Below, in pieces: positions 35,512 through 44,310 of a stretch of 64,000 nt of DNA. Every line of letters starts with the position of its first letter. The first letter of the stretch is position 1. The notes under the pieces were generated by a model that was not told the DNA's origin, did no database searches, and saw only the letters and a list, made by a program, of their open reading frames with translations. A program made the position numbers and the translations under genes. This DNA comes from Bacteroidota bacterium (GTDB lineage Bacteria; Bacteroidota; Bacteroidia; B-17B0; Aurantibacillaceae), in the NCBI GenBank assembly GCA_020162035.1, contig JAIUNM010000007.1:62001-126000 (forward strand), given 5' to 3'.

Positions 35512-36591
35512 GTGATTAAATTTATTTTTAAAAAAATAGGGTATGGTGTGTTGGTTCTTTTTGGAGTAATTACCGTTATTTTTTTCTTGTTTAATGTTTT
35601 ACCTGGCGACCCCGCAACTGTAATGCTAGGACAACGAGCTAACAAAGAGGCAGTTGAGGCTGTACATAAAGATTTAGGCCTTGATAGACCAATTAGTGAA
35701 CAATATTTTAATTACCTTAATGATTTATCTTTTATTTCTTGGCACAAAACAGTTGATAAAGATTTTTGGTACTTAAATCCAAACAAATACAGTTGGATAC
35801 CACTTTTTAAAATAGGTAAAAACAGTGTAATTGTGTTAAAATTACCTTATTTACGGCAAAGTTACATTACAAAACGTCCTGTTTCAGAAATAATTAAAGA
35901 TACATTGCCCGAAACTGCAGTTTTAGCTTTTACATCTATTTTAATAGCATCGTTTATTGGTATATTTTTAGGCATTGTATGCGCTATTAAAAAAAATTCG
36001 TGGTTAGATAAAGGTGTTTTTGTTTTTGCAACAACAATAGGAATGAGCGCACCCAGTTATTTAACTGGTTTAATTATATCATGGTTATTTGGGTATGTAT
36101 TATCTGACTATACAGGATTAAACCCTTCGGGCAGTTTGTTTGAATTAGATGATTGGACTGGTGAAGAAGTTATTTCATTTAAAAATTTAATTTTACCTAC
36201 AATTACGCTTGGCTTAAGACCTTTAAGTATAGTTATTCAATTAACACGTAGTTCGTTATTAGATGTTTTAACACAAGATTATATTAGAACCGCAAAAGCA
36301 AAAGGATTAAGCACAAGTGTAATAATTATTAAACATGCTTTAAAAAACGCTTTAAATCCTGTAGTTACAGCAATAAGCGGCTGGTTTGCAGGTTTAATGG
36401 CTGGTGCAGTATTTGTTGAACGTGTTTTTAGCTGGAAAGGCATTGGATATGAAGTAGTTGAAGCTTTAAGTAAAAACGATTTACCTATTGTAATGGGTGC
36501 AACATTAATATTTGCAACTATATTTGTAATAATAAATATAATAGTTGATATTATTTATGGCGTATTAGACCCACGAGTTAGATTTAAATAA
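35512..36591 (+). CDS. OppB/DppB-type ABC transporter permease
   Basis: A 359-residue inner-membrane protein of the peptide/nickel permease group. It has the N-terminal MIKFIFKKIGYGVLVLFGVITVIFFLF helix and PGDPATVMLGQRAN segment typical of DppB, and the EAA-like loop DYIRTAKAKGLSTSVIIIKHALKNALNPVV (here in two parts around residue 270) that contacts the ATPase. An insert of about 60 residues (60-125) enlarges the first periplasmic loop. The start is GTG. No second permease, ATPase or binding protein is adjacent; instead tpiA follows after one base. Confidence 0.9.
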   Translation: MIKFIFKKIGYGVLVLFGVITVIFFLFNVLPGDPATVMLGQRANKEAVEAVHKDLGLDRPISEQYFNYLNDLSFISWHKTVDKDFWYLNPNKYSWIPLFKIGKNSVIVLKLPYLRQSYITKRPVSEIIKDTLPETAVLAFTSILIASFIGIFLGIVCAIKKNSWLDKGVFVFATTIGMSAPSYLTGLIISWLFGYVLSDYTGLNPSGSLFELDDWTGEEVISFKNLILPTITLGLRPLSIVIQLTRSSLLDVLTQDYIRTAKAKGLSTSVIIIKHALKNALNPVVTAISGWFAGLMAGAVFVERVFSWKGIGYEVVEALSKNDLPIVMGATLIFATIFVIINIIVDIIYGVLDPRVRFK

Positions 36592-36592
36592 A

Positions 36593-37339
36593 ATGCGAAA
36601 AAAAATTGTTGCCGGAAATTGGAAAATGAATTTGGCTTATAATGAAGCCAAAGAACTTGTTAATTCGTTAAATCAATACCAATACCCAAATCAAAACATA
36701 ACAAAAATATTATTTCCACCTCAACTTTATATTCAACAATTAATGAATATAAATTCGCAATTTTTAATTGGTTCGCAAAATGTTAGCCAATATAATAATG
36801 GTGCATATACAGGAGAGGTTAGTGCTACAATGTTAACTTCAATAAATTGCAATTATGTGTTAATTGGGCATAGCGAAAGACGACACTATTTTAATGAAAC
36901 TGATGAAATTCTTATTGAAAAAGTAAAATTAGCATTACAAAATAACTTAAATATTATTTATTGCATTGGCGAAGATTTAATACAACGTCAAAACGAAACT
37001 TACTTAAAACATTTAAGCAATCAAATAAGTTACTTATACAATAACATTAATAAAACAGATTGCTATAAAATAAGCATTGCTTACGAACCAATTTGGGCTA
37101 TTGGCACAGGACTTACAGCAAGTCCAAATCAAGCAGAGGAAGTTCATGCCTTTTTAAGAAATGAAATCACAAAATTAACAAGTATTGAAATTGCCGAAAA
37201 TACAAGTATAATTTATGGCGGAAGTTGCAATGCTCAAAATGCCAAAAGTTTATTTGAATGTGCAAATATTGATGGTGGTTTAATTGGAGGGGCAAGTTTA
37301 AAAACTGAAGATTTTTATAAAATTATAAATTCTCTTTAA
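36593..37339 (+). CDS. tpiA: triosephosphate isomerase
   Basis: Interconverts dihydroxyacetone phosphate and glyceraldehyde 3-phosphate in glycolysis. It is full length at 248 residues. Active-site residues are Asn and Lys in AGNWKMN (Lys13), His in VLIGHSERRHYF (about 96) and Glu in AYEPIWAIGTG (about 167); the phosphate-binding GGSCNAQN and GGLIGGASL loops are also present. It begins one base after the permease stop, so its translation is probably coupled to a transporter gene with no obvious metabolic link. Confidence 0.98.
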   Translation: MRKKIVAGNWKMNLAYNEAKELVNSLNQYQYPNQNITKILFPPQLYIQQLMNINSQFLIGSQNVSQYNNGAYTGEVSATMLTSINCNYVLIGHSERRHYFNETDEILIEKVKLALQNNLNIIYCIGEDLIQRQNETYLKHLSNQISYLYNNINKTDCYKISIAYEPIWAIGTGLTASPNQAEEVHAFLRNEITKLTSIEIAENTSIIYGGSCNAQNAKSLFECANIDGGLIGGASLKTEDFYKIINSL

Positions 37340-37464
37340 ACTTAAAATATTCAGTAAATTACTCTAATTTTTAAAGATAATTTATTCAAACACAAAAAAA
37401 TTAAATAAAATATTAAGATTTGTAATTTAAAATTAAAGTATTATTTTAGCCTTTTATTTTAAGT

Positions 37465-38133
37465 TTGAATAAACTCATTTATATTGTATTTACTGCTTTA
37501 GCATTAGTAAATTTTTCTTGCAAAAATGGTGGAATTGGAAGTAAAAACGAAGGCGAAATTGTTTTTGATACAAAAGGAGTTGATGAAACACACCCTTTAT
37601 ACGGATTAGCTCCAAGCTCCGCAACCCTTAAATTTAAAGAAGATAAGTTTTCTATTGAGATGAGTACAATGGGCATGTTTAATACAGCTATAATTGGCGA
37701 TAATAAATCAAAAACCTTAACTCAAACGGTTAAATTTATGGACATAAATCAAGCCTGTGTTGAAAATGAAAAAGAAATTTTAGATGATAATAAAGACTAC
37801 GAACTAAAAATTGAAGAAACAAAAGACACCAAAAAAATTGCAGGCTTAAAATGCCATAAAATTAAAGTTACAAAAGTAAATGAGCCAAATGTTACATTTG
37901 ATGCGTGGTACACTAAAGACCTTGGCAATGAAGATTGTAACGCCTTAACACCTTATGCGCAAGTTAAAGGTATGCTTTTAGATTATAGAGTTAAAAAAAT
38001 GGGCTTAGAAATGCACTTTTGCGCAAAAAAAATAAACAATATTGCAATTGATGAAAGTACTTTTGAAGTACCTAAAAACATGAAAATTGTTTCTGCTACT
38101 GAAATGAGAAAGTTTTTTGATAATTTACAATAA
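37465..38133 (+). CDS. lipoprotein, DUF4412-like
   Basis: A 222-residue protein beginning at TTG 37465 with a lipoprotein signal peptide (LALVNFSCKNGG, lipid-modified Cys19). The body resembles the next gene: a start like GEIVFDTKG, a middle block KIEETKDTKKIAGLKCHKIKV and a strand FDAWYTKDLG, which match the corresponding VTSDKKMIAGFEATKALVYN and ATVWFTDKI of its neighbour. I infer a shared DUF4412-type lipocalin-like beta fold; function is unknown. The gap of 125 bases upstream suggests its own promoter, but no clear -7 box was found. Confidence 0.7.
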   Translation: MNKLIYIVFTALALVNFSCKNGGIGSKNEGEIVFDTKGVDETHPLYGLAPSSATLKFKEDKFSIEMSTMGMFNTAIIGDNKSKTLTQTVKFMDINQACVENEKEILDDNKDYELKIEETKDTKKIAGLKCHKIKVTKVNEPNVTFDAWYTKDLGNEDCNALTPYAQVKGMLLDYRVKKMGLEMHFCAKKINNIAIDESTFEVPKNMKIVSATEMRKFFDNLQ

Positions 38134-38224
38134 TTATTCAATAGGCTTTTTTAATCTAAAATTTTTAAATTCTAATTCTTCTCATCTTTAAATAATTTTA
38201 ACAACATTAAAAGCATTTTGGCAT

Positions 38225-38232
38225 TATATTTG
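38225..38232 (+). promoter_or_regulatory. Bacteroidota -7 promoter box
   Basis: TATATTTG matches TAnnTTTG exactly, 24 bases before the ATG of the gene at 38257. No TTG at the expected -33 distance is seen. Confidence 0.45.
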
Positions 38233-38256
38233 ACTCTAATATTCTAAAATACAAAA

Positions 38257-38961
38257 ATGAAAAAAATACTTACATTAGCCTCAGTGGCATTATGTTCTTT
38301 AACCTATGCACAAGATAGTTACACAATTAAATCTGCATTAAGCGTAGAAGGTTTACCTGCTGAGCAAGCAGCATTTGGTGAAATGGAAACTACAACCTAT
38401 TTAAAAGGCGATAAAATGAAAATGGAATTAACCAGCATGATGTACAACATGACTGTAGCAAACGATGGCGAAAAAACATTTATGTTACAAGAAGTGATGG
38501 GCGAAAAATCTGGTTTTTACATGACAAAAGCTGAGTCTGAAGCTGAAGAAAAAGAAGCTGAAGCAAAAGGTGATAAAACTAAATCTAAACCAAAAATTGA
38601 AGTTACATCTGATAAAAAAATGATAGCAGGCTTTGAAGCAACAAAAGCTTTAGTTTACAATGCAAGAAAAGATGGTAAAATGGATACTGCAACTGTTTGG
38701 TTTACCGATAAAATTAAAAAACCTAAAACTAAAAATGGTAAAGGTATGGGGCCAAACTTAGAGGGGTTAACAGGTTTTCCTTTAGAAACCGTTTATAGAC
38801 AAAATCAAATGGGCGTATCAATGGTGGTAACTAACAAAACTAGCGAAGTTTTAACAACCGCATTAGATGATAAAACATTTGTAATTGATACTGTAGGCTT
38901 CAAAGTAAGTAACTACAAAACATTTAAAGATAAAATGAAAAACCAAGGCGGAGCTAAATAA
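38257..38961 (+). CDS. exported DUF4412-like protein
   Basis: A 234-residue protein with a signal peptide (KKILTLASVALCSLTYAQ) and a beta-rich body rich in Met and Lys (KGDKMKMELTSMMYNMTVAND). A charged Glu/Lys insert (ESEAEEKEAEAKGDKTKSK) separates the N-terminal half from the block KKMIAGFEATKALVYN...TATVWFTDKI. It is a diverged paralogue of the lipoprotein encoded just upstream, but periplasmic rather than lipid-anchored. Function is unknown; the family is common and exported in Bacteroidota. It is followed by two strong terminators. Confidence 0.75.
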   Translation: MKKILTLASVALCSLTYAQDSYTIKSALSVEGLPAEQAAFGEMETTTYLKGDKMKMELTSMMYNMTVANDGEKTFMLQEVMGEKSGFYMTKAESEAEEKEAEAKGDKTKSKPKIEVTSDKKMIAGFEATKALVYNARKDGKMDTATVWFTDKIKKPKTKNGKGMGPNLEGLTGFPLETVYRQNQMGVSMVVTNKTSEVLTTALDDKTFVIDTVGFKVSNYKTFKDKMKNQGGAK

Positions 38962-38982
38962 AAAAAGGAAACTATAAACTAT

Positions 38983-39014
38983 AAAAAAGCTGTTGTTAAA
39001 CAACAGCTTTTTTT
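38983..39014 (+). terminator. rho-independent terminator after the DUF4412-like gene
   Basis: GCTGTTGTT and its exact complement, extended by an A6/T6 pairing, form a 15-bp stem followed by seven T. It lies 22 bases after the stop at 38961. Confidence 0.88.
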
Positions 39015-39054
39015 ATACAGTATCAGAGTTTTAAAGTTTTTTGAGGCTCGACTA

Positions 39055-39103
39055 TCTAAAACTAAAAAGCCTTGTTTAATAAACAAGGCTTTTTAGTTTT
39101 AGA
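39055..39103. terminator. bidirectional terminator, 24-bp perfect hairpin
   Basis: An exact inverted repeat of 24 bases per arm around one central base (39079), with GC-rich core GCCTTGTTTA and T-rich outer arms on both strands. It lies between convergent transcription units: it can stop residual plus-strand transcripts and, nine bases after the Wzc-like stop, the end of the polysaccharide transcript. Confidence 0.85.
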
Positions 39104-39111
39104 GCAATTTT

Positions 39112-41496
39112 TTAGGCTTTTAATAAGCGTTTCCACAAAGGTTCAATTTTTGTGCTGCCTTCTCCATAACCATATCCGTAACCATATCCGTAACCATAAC
39201 CGTAGCCATAGCCATTTTTATAATCGGCACCATTTATTAAACAAGCCATATTTGTTAAACGTTTTTCTTTGTTTAACGATTCTGCAATTCTTAACAAACG
39301 TTTATCTAAATAGTTTGCTCTAGCTACAAAAACAGTTGCATCGGCATTCTCAGCAATTAATAAAGTATCGGCCACTAAACCAACCGGGGCTGTATCTACT
39401 ATTACATAATCGTAATTTGTTTTTGCAAAATCAAATATGTCTTTAACTTTTGGACTTAATAATAATTCAGCGGGATTTGGTGGAATTGGCCCTGATGGTA
39501 AAATATCTAATGTATTAAAATTTGGTGCTTTAAAAATAATGTCATTTAAATTTAAATCTTGCTCAACAATGTAGTTAGTTAATCCTTTTCTTTCGGATAT
39601 ATTTAAGTAACTTAAAATTTTAGGTGCTCGTAAATCTGTACCAATTAATAGAACTTTTTTACCAGAAAGGGCAAATGAAGCTGCTAAATTTAAAGCAATA
39701 AACGATTTACCTTCTTTACCAATTGTAGATGTAACAAAAACTGTACGGCTTTGTCCTTTGTGGTTGCTGGTAATAAAATCTACATTACTTCGTAATAATC
39801 TAAAAGCTTCGGCAATGTTTGAGCGATCGTTTTCAATTACAACTAATTTTTCTTTTGATTTAGTTAAAGGAATATCTCCCAAATAAGGGATTTTAACCGC
39901 ATCAATCTCTTTTTTACCATGTACTTTGGTATCTAATAAATCTAAAATATACAAAACAATTATTGGTATTATTAATCCAATTAAAAAAGATGATAAGTAG
40001 ATAATTTGTTTTTTAGGTGCAACTGCTTCGCCATTACTATAAGCTTTATCAATTATTTTTGCATTGGCTACAGTTACTGCTAAAGCAATATTAGTTTCTT
40101 CTCTTTTTTGAAGTAAATATAAATACAATGCTTCTTTAATTTGTTGCTGACGTTGAATTGTTCGATACTCACGTTCGTATTTTGGCACATTTCCTATTTT
40201 TGCATTAATTTCATTTTCCTTTTTTTCTATTTCTTTGGCTTTAATTCGTAAGGTGTGTAATAAATTTGTTAAGCTTTCTTTTATAGACGCACGCGTACCT
40301 ACTAATTGATTATCGATGTTTTGAACAACTGGGTTTTTTTCTCCAGAATTTTTTATAAGACGACTGCGTTCTAAAATTAGTTTATTGTATTCGCCTATTT
40401 GTAATGCTAATGCAGGGTCGTTTAAACCTAAATTAGTAGGAATTAAATCGGAAGGTAAATCGTGTTTTTGTAGATATTCGTTTACAAATTCAGCAATACG
40501 CACTTGTGTTGTTGCTTCTAATAAACTCATTTCGCTTTCGCTACTGGTTATTAAAAATTGTTTAGCTTCAGATTCTACATCGGTTAATTTGTATTTGCTT
40601 TTATAACTTTCAGCTTCACCCTCAACATCCGAAAGTTCGGAAGTAATAAACTTAATACGTTCGTTTATAAAATTAGCAGTATTTTGGCTTACCTGATTTT
40701 TATCGGCAACAGCATCTAAATTGTGTTGTTTTATTAAATTGTCAATAACATCGGTTGCTTTTTGCGCCACAGCATCGCGTAAACTTATGGTAATAGCATT
40801 TGATGTTTTATTTACTGGACTTACTTTAACTTCTTCTAAATAATTATTAATTATTTTTTCATTGGTTTGAATAATTACTCGAAAAGGTAAGTTCAAATAA
40901 CTTTGATTATAATGTTTTGTTATTGTAAATTTAATTTTACCAAAGTTTGTTTTAATATACTCACCAAATGAAAAATTGCCTATGAACTCATTTGTTTCTC
41001 CATTTTTTAACTCATATTTTTGATTGTCGGAAAAATTTAGTATCCAATTTCCTTCAGCTATCATTGTAGAATCAGTTATTATATATTCTGCTAAAATTGG
41101 TGCGTTGCTATATCTTTCATGTTCAATTGGTCTACCATAGGAATAATAAGTTGTGTTAAGTTTTAACTCATCTACAACTTTTGACATTAAGAATCTAGAT
41201 TTAAGTATTTCAATTTCATTATCAATGTTTTTGTTTGATTTTAAAATTCCTAAATCTTCAAACGCAGCTAATTCATCGCTTACGCCTAGCCCTCCTTTTT
41301 TATCATCTTTAATTAAAATAGTTGCTTTAGCTTCAAACAGTTTAGTTTGATATCTAACATAAACAAATCCCAAACCTATAGAAAAAATTAAACTTAACAA
41401 AAACCATTTCCAATTATATAAATAACGTAAAAAAAGATCTTTTAAGTTATTTTCATCTTTTTCATCTACTGAAAAACTATATTGTTCTAACTCCAT
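39112..41496 (-). CDS. Wzc-like polysaccharide co-polymerase / tyrosine autokinase
   Basis: Controls chain length and export of surface polysaccharide. The 794-residue protein has a Wzz domain with two membrane helices (about 32-50 and 500-520), a long periplasmic coiled coil between them, and a cytosolic BY-kinase domain: Walker A TIGKEGKSF (about 591-600), Walker A' TDLRAPK and Walker B YVIVDTAPVG (about 697). The C-terminal tail is a run of eight Gly-Tyr pairs, the cluster that is autophosphorylated in this family. It lies five bases after the Wza-like gene and is the last gene of the polysaccharide transcript. Confidence 0.94.
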   Translation of the reverse strand: MELEQYSFSVDEKDENNLKDLFLRYLYNWKWFLLSLIFSIGLGFVYVRYQTKLFEAKATILIKDDKKGGLGVSDELAAFEDLGILKSNKNIDNEIEILKSRFLMSKVVDELKLNTTYYSYGRPIEHERYSNAPILAEYIITDSTMIAEGNWILNFSDNQKYELKNGETNEFIGNFSFGEYIKTNFGKIKFTITKHYNQSYLNLPFRVIIQTNEKIINNYLEEVKVSPVNKTSNAITISLRDAVAQKATDVIDNLIKQHNLDAVADKNQVSQNTANFINERIKFITSELSDVEGEAESYKSKYKLTDVESEAKQFLITSSESEMSLLEATTQVRIAEFVNEYLQKHDLPSDLIPTNLGLNDPALALQIGEYNKLILERSRLIKNSGEKNPVVQNIDNQLVGTRASIKESLTNLLHTLRIKAKEIEKKENEINAKIGNVPKYEREYRTIQRQQQIKEALYLYLLQKREETNIALAVTVANAKIIDKAYSNGEAVAPKKQIIYLSSFLIGLIIPIIVLYILDLLDTKVHGKKEIDAVKIPYLGDIPLTKSKEKLVVIENDRSNIAEAFRLLRSNVDFITSNHKGQSRTVFVTSTIGKEGKSFIALNLAASFALSGKKVLLIGTDLRAPKILSYLNISERKGLTNYIVEQDLNLNDIIFKAPNFNTLDILPSGPIPPNPAELLLSPKVKDIFDFAKTNYDYVIVDTAPVGLVADTLLIAENADATVFVARANYLDKRLLRIAESLNKEKRLTNMACLINGADYKNGYGYGYGYGYGYGYGYGEGSTKIEPLWKRLLKA
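39166..39213 (-). repeat. tandem Gly-Tyr codon repeat in the Wzc tail
   Basis: Eight consecutive Gly-Tyr dipeptides are encoded by hexamers, with an imperfect 12-base unit (GGT TAC GGA TAT) occurring twice in succession. The repeat is the tyrosine cluster of the kinase and could change in length by slippage without shifting the frame. Confidence 0.8.
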
Positions 41497-41501
41497 TAAA
41501 A

Positions 41502-42269
41502 TTATTTAGTTAATAACACCCCTAATGTAATTAATAAAGAAACAACAGAAACTATCAAACTAATGTTTGTTGTATTAATTGCAGCTGTATTGCGTTTGGC
41601 TCTGTTTGGTTCCACATAAACTATGTCGTTTTGTTGCAAATAATAAACGGGCGAAGAAAAAAAATCTTTAGATGTTAAATCAATTAGAGTTTCTGTTCTT
41701 TTACCTTCATTTTCTCTTATTACTAATATGTTATTTCTTTTACCGGTAATATTTAAATCACCAGCAATTCCTAACGCTTCAATTAAAGTGATTCTTTCAT
41801 TTGGAATTGAAAACGTCCCAGGGTTTCTAACATCGCCTAAAACAGTAATTTTATAATTCAAAATTCTTATTAAAATTGTAGGATTATTTAAAAATGGTTT
41901 AAGTACTGATTTTAATGTATCTACAGCTGCTGTTCTAGTTATTCCCTCTAATTTAATTTTTCCAACATTTGGAAAATCAATATTACCTTTCTCATCTATT
42001 AAATAACCAGGTAGGCTTGGTGTGCCTTGAGTATAGCCGCCAATCGTTTGACTTATATTTTGAACAGGTAAATTAAAGGGTTTAATAGCTATATCATCTA
42101 AACTCATTACCATTATTGAAATAACATCTCCACATTTTAATTTTGGATTATAACTTTTAATTATTTCTCGGTCACTTAAAGCACCTTGAAAATAATTTAT
42201 TTTTTTTCGAGATGTGCAATTTACAAATCCAATAAATATGATAAAATAATATATAAATTTAATTTTCAA
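41502..42269 (-). CDS. Wza-like polysaccharide export lipoprotein (SLBB)
   Basis: Outer-membrane export component. The 255-residue protein starts at TTG with a lipoprotein signal peptide (IGFVNCTSRKK, Cys19). It contains the polysaccharide-export domain (KLKCGDVISIMVMSLDD ... YLIDEKGNIDFPNVGKIKLEGIT) and a SLBB beta-grasp segment (ITVLGDVRNPGTFSIPNERITLIEALGIAG). A C-terminal hydrophobic helix (ISLIVSVVSLLITLGVLL) replaces the large barrel of enteric Wza, as is normal in Bacteroidota. It forms a pair with the Wzc-like gene downstream. Confidence 0.93.
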   Translation of the reverse strand: MKIKFIYYFIIFIGFVNCTSRKKINYFQGALSDREIIKSYNPKLKCGDVISIMVMSLDDIAIKPFNLPVQNISQTIGGYTQGTPSLPGYLIDEKGNIDFPNVGKIKLEGITRTAAVDTLKSVLKPFLNNPTILIRILNYKITVLGDVRNPGTFSIPNERITLIEALGIAGDLNITGKRNNILVIRENEGKRTETLIDLTSKDFFSSPVYYLQQNDIVYVEPNRAKRNTAAINTTNISLIVSVVSLLITLGVLLTK

Positions 42270-42367
42270 CTAGTTTAATGTTTTTACTTTTATAGAGGGT
42301 TAAAGATAATTAAATAAATAAGACTGAACAAAAGTTAATTTTTTATTTTATTACATTAATTTAAAAC

Positions 42368-43453
42368 TTAAGCACTTCTTTTTCTTTTAAATACAATATT
42401 AAAAACAGATTTAATGAAATAACGTATATCGGTTGAATAAGGCTTTTTTACTTTTTCTTCCAAATATTCACGTTCGGCTTGTAGCACTGAATTTACATCT
42501 CCGTTTCTATCTAATGCAACATAAGGCGGAATACAACCGGGTTTAAATTTTAAACGCAATTCTTGTAAATCTTTTGGAATGTCTTGCATATATCTTTTTG
42601 AAATAGGACGAACGCCCACCAATTTCATTTCACCTTTAATCACGTTAATTAACTGCGGCAACTCATCTAACCAATAGCGACGTAAAAAACGTCCCCATGG
42701 GGTGAGTCTAAAATCGTCTTTTGGTTTACCTGTTTCAGCATAACCGTTTAAGTTTAACACATAATCTTGTAAATATTCGGCATAAGGGTGCATGGTGCGG
42801 AATTTATAAACACCAATTTCTTTACCCTGTTTACCAATCCGTTTCATTTTAAATAAAGGTCCATAACTGGCATTAAAATTAAATTCTGGTTCTTTAACTT
42901 TTGTTGTAACAACATAGGTTAGTCCGTTAAAGGCTTCGCTTGCTTCAATTTTAAAGCCACAACTTACCAAACGCCCCATTACCTCAGCTTTTGAAAGCAA
43001 ACGGTTACGCCCACGGGTAACTAAAAAGTAGATTTTTTTAAAACCCCAGATTTTTGGAAACATTCGTAAAAAAATAAATTCAAGTATAAACCAAATGTTT
43101 TTTATAACCGGTATATTTCCTATCCGATGCCTTTCTTTTCGAGTGGTAATTGTTTCAAAACAAATAATGTAATAATTTCCGTTAATTAATCTACTATTTA
43201 CAGATTCAAAAAACTTATTGATGTAGCGGATGTTGTTTACTTTTGAAAGATTTATAAAACCATTTATTTCATAAGGGTAATTAATAATATTAAAAACATT
43301 TGTTGATGCAAGAGTTAACGTTTTTTGAGAACAAATGTCTATATATTTAGTTATAAAACAATAAACATCTACATTGTAATTTTCTATAAATCGTTGCTTT
43401 ACTGTATATGAATCCGTTAAAGGTTGAATGTTTTTTTGTAAAGATGATTCCAA
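42368..43453 (-). CDS. polyprenyl-phosphate sugar-1-phosphate transferase (initiating enzyme)
   Basis: Transfers the first sugar phosphate to the lipid carrier. The last 165 residues of 361 hold the bacterial sugar transferase domain: FKMKRIGKQGKEIGVYKFRTM, DDFRLTPWGRFLRRYWLDELPQLINV, KLVGVRPI and the Pro-containing LKFKPGCIPPY. The N-terminal half (1-195) lacks the usual set of membrane helices; it has one hydrophobic stretch (IWFILEFIFLRMFPKIWGF) and a nucleotide-binding-like fold, which resembles the form found in Bacteroidota exopolysaccharide loci. The start codon is TTG. It lies 98 bases upstream of the Wza-like gene. Confidence 0.9.
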   Translation of the reverse strand: MESSLQKNIQPLTDSYTVKQRFIENYNVDVYCFITKYIDICSQKTLTLASTNVFNIINYPYEINGFINLSKVNNIRYINKFFESVNSRLINGNYYIICFETITTRKERHRIGNIPVIKNIWFILEFIFLRMFPKIWGFKKIYFLVTRGRNRLLSKAEVMGRLVSCGFKIEASEAFNGLTYVVTTKVKEPEFNFNASYGPLFKMKRIGKQGKEIGVYKFRTMHPYAEYLQDYVLNLNGYAETGKPKDDFRLTPWGRFLRRYWLDELPQLINVIKGEMKLVGVRPISKRYMQDIPKDLQELRLKFKPGCIPPYVALDRNGDVNSVLQAEREYLEEKVKKPYSTDIRYFIKSVFNIVFKRKRSA

Positions 43454-43533
43454 CTTTTTTACTTATTGAATATTTAAGCCCCTTAAAGTAAAATGCTTTA
43501 AAATAAGCATTAATAGAAGTTTAATTTTATGTA

Positions 43534-44310
43534 TTAAATATTAAATCTAAATTTAATAGCATCTCTAAAAGTAGGGACGTTATTATAAGTAGCTAACTCA
43601 TTTAGGTTTGGTAAAGTTGTATAAACACCAGTCTCTAATTTTTTAAGTGCTTCTAACATTGCTATAGATGCCAATTTGTAGTTTTTATCGACCAAACTAT
43701 TAAATGTGTCATCGTTTTCTACTTGAAATTTTTTTTGAACAATAATTGCTCCAGAATCCATACCTTCATCAACAAAATGAATAGAAACTCCAGTTTCATT
43801 TTCTTTTTTAAATAAAACCCAAAAAGGGGTTAACCTGCCTCTGTTTTTGGGGAGCAAAGCATTGTGTCTGTTTATTACACCAATTTTAGGAATTTCTAAA
43901 AGTTCTTTTTTGATAATGTATTGAGATTGGTTAATAATAACATCTGGTTTCAGGTTGTTTAAAACATTTATGAATTTTTTATTATTTGGAGAATCAATTA
44001 AAAAAACATTGATGTTTTTTTTTGCACAAAAACATTCCAATCCAGGATTTTCAATGTTTAAAATTGTGCTAAACTTTTTTTGAAATTTAAATTTAAGGGT
44101 TTTAAATACATTTTTAAAAAAGCCAGTTATTCCCATTATTAATATTAAACTAATTGCATAAACAACTTTTGATCTTTTTTTCCCAATTTTAAATCTTCCG
44201 CCTTTTGAAATAGCTACTCCTATTATTTCATTTTTTCTTGCAGTAATTATATCTTTAATAAATGGAAGCGTATATAAAGGATCTTCCATAGATATTATGA
44301 AAATTTTCAT
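43534..44310 (-). CDS. formyltransferase-family enzyme (probable sugar N-formyltransferase)
   Basis: A 258-residue member of the formyl-tetrahydrofolate-dependent transferase family. The catalytic triad region is seen as Asn-x-His in GVINRHNALLPKNRG (about 129-143) and the aspartate in IHFVDEGMDSGAI (about 172-184). It is shorter than methionyl-tRNA formyltransferase and lacks its C-terminal tRNA-binding domain; placement in a polysaccharide locus points to N-formylation of an amino sugar (inference). A hydrophobic segment near residues 50-65 is unusual. Its start overlaps the stop of the polysaccharide deacetylase by four bases. Confidence 0.85.
   Translation of the reverse strand: MKIFIISMEDPLYTLPFIKDIITARKNEIIGVAISKGGRFKIGKKRSKVVYAISLILIMGITGFFKNVFKTLKFKFQKKFSTILNIENPGLECFCAKKNINVFLIDSPNNKKFINVLNNLKPDVIINQSQYIIKKELLEIPKIGVINRHNALLPKNRGRLTPFWVLFKKENETGVSIHFVDEGMDSGAIIVQKKFQVENDDTFNSLVDKNYKLASIAMLEALKKLETGVYTTLPNLNELATYNNVPTFRDAIKFRFNI

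Noticed and set aside
39166..39213. CRISPR-like short repeats
   Set aside because: The repetition is contiguous hexamers without spacers inside the Wzc coding frame, encoding Gly-Tyr pairs.
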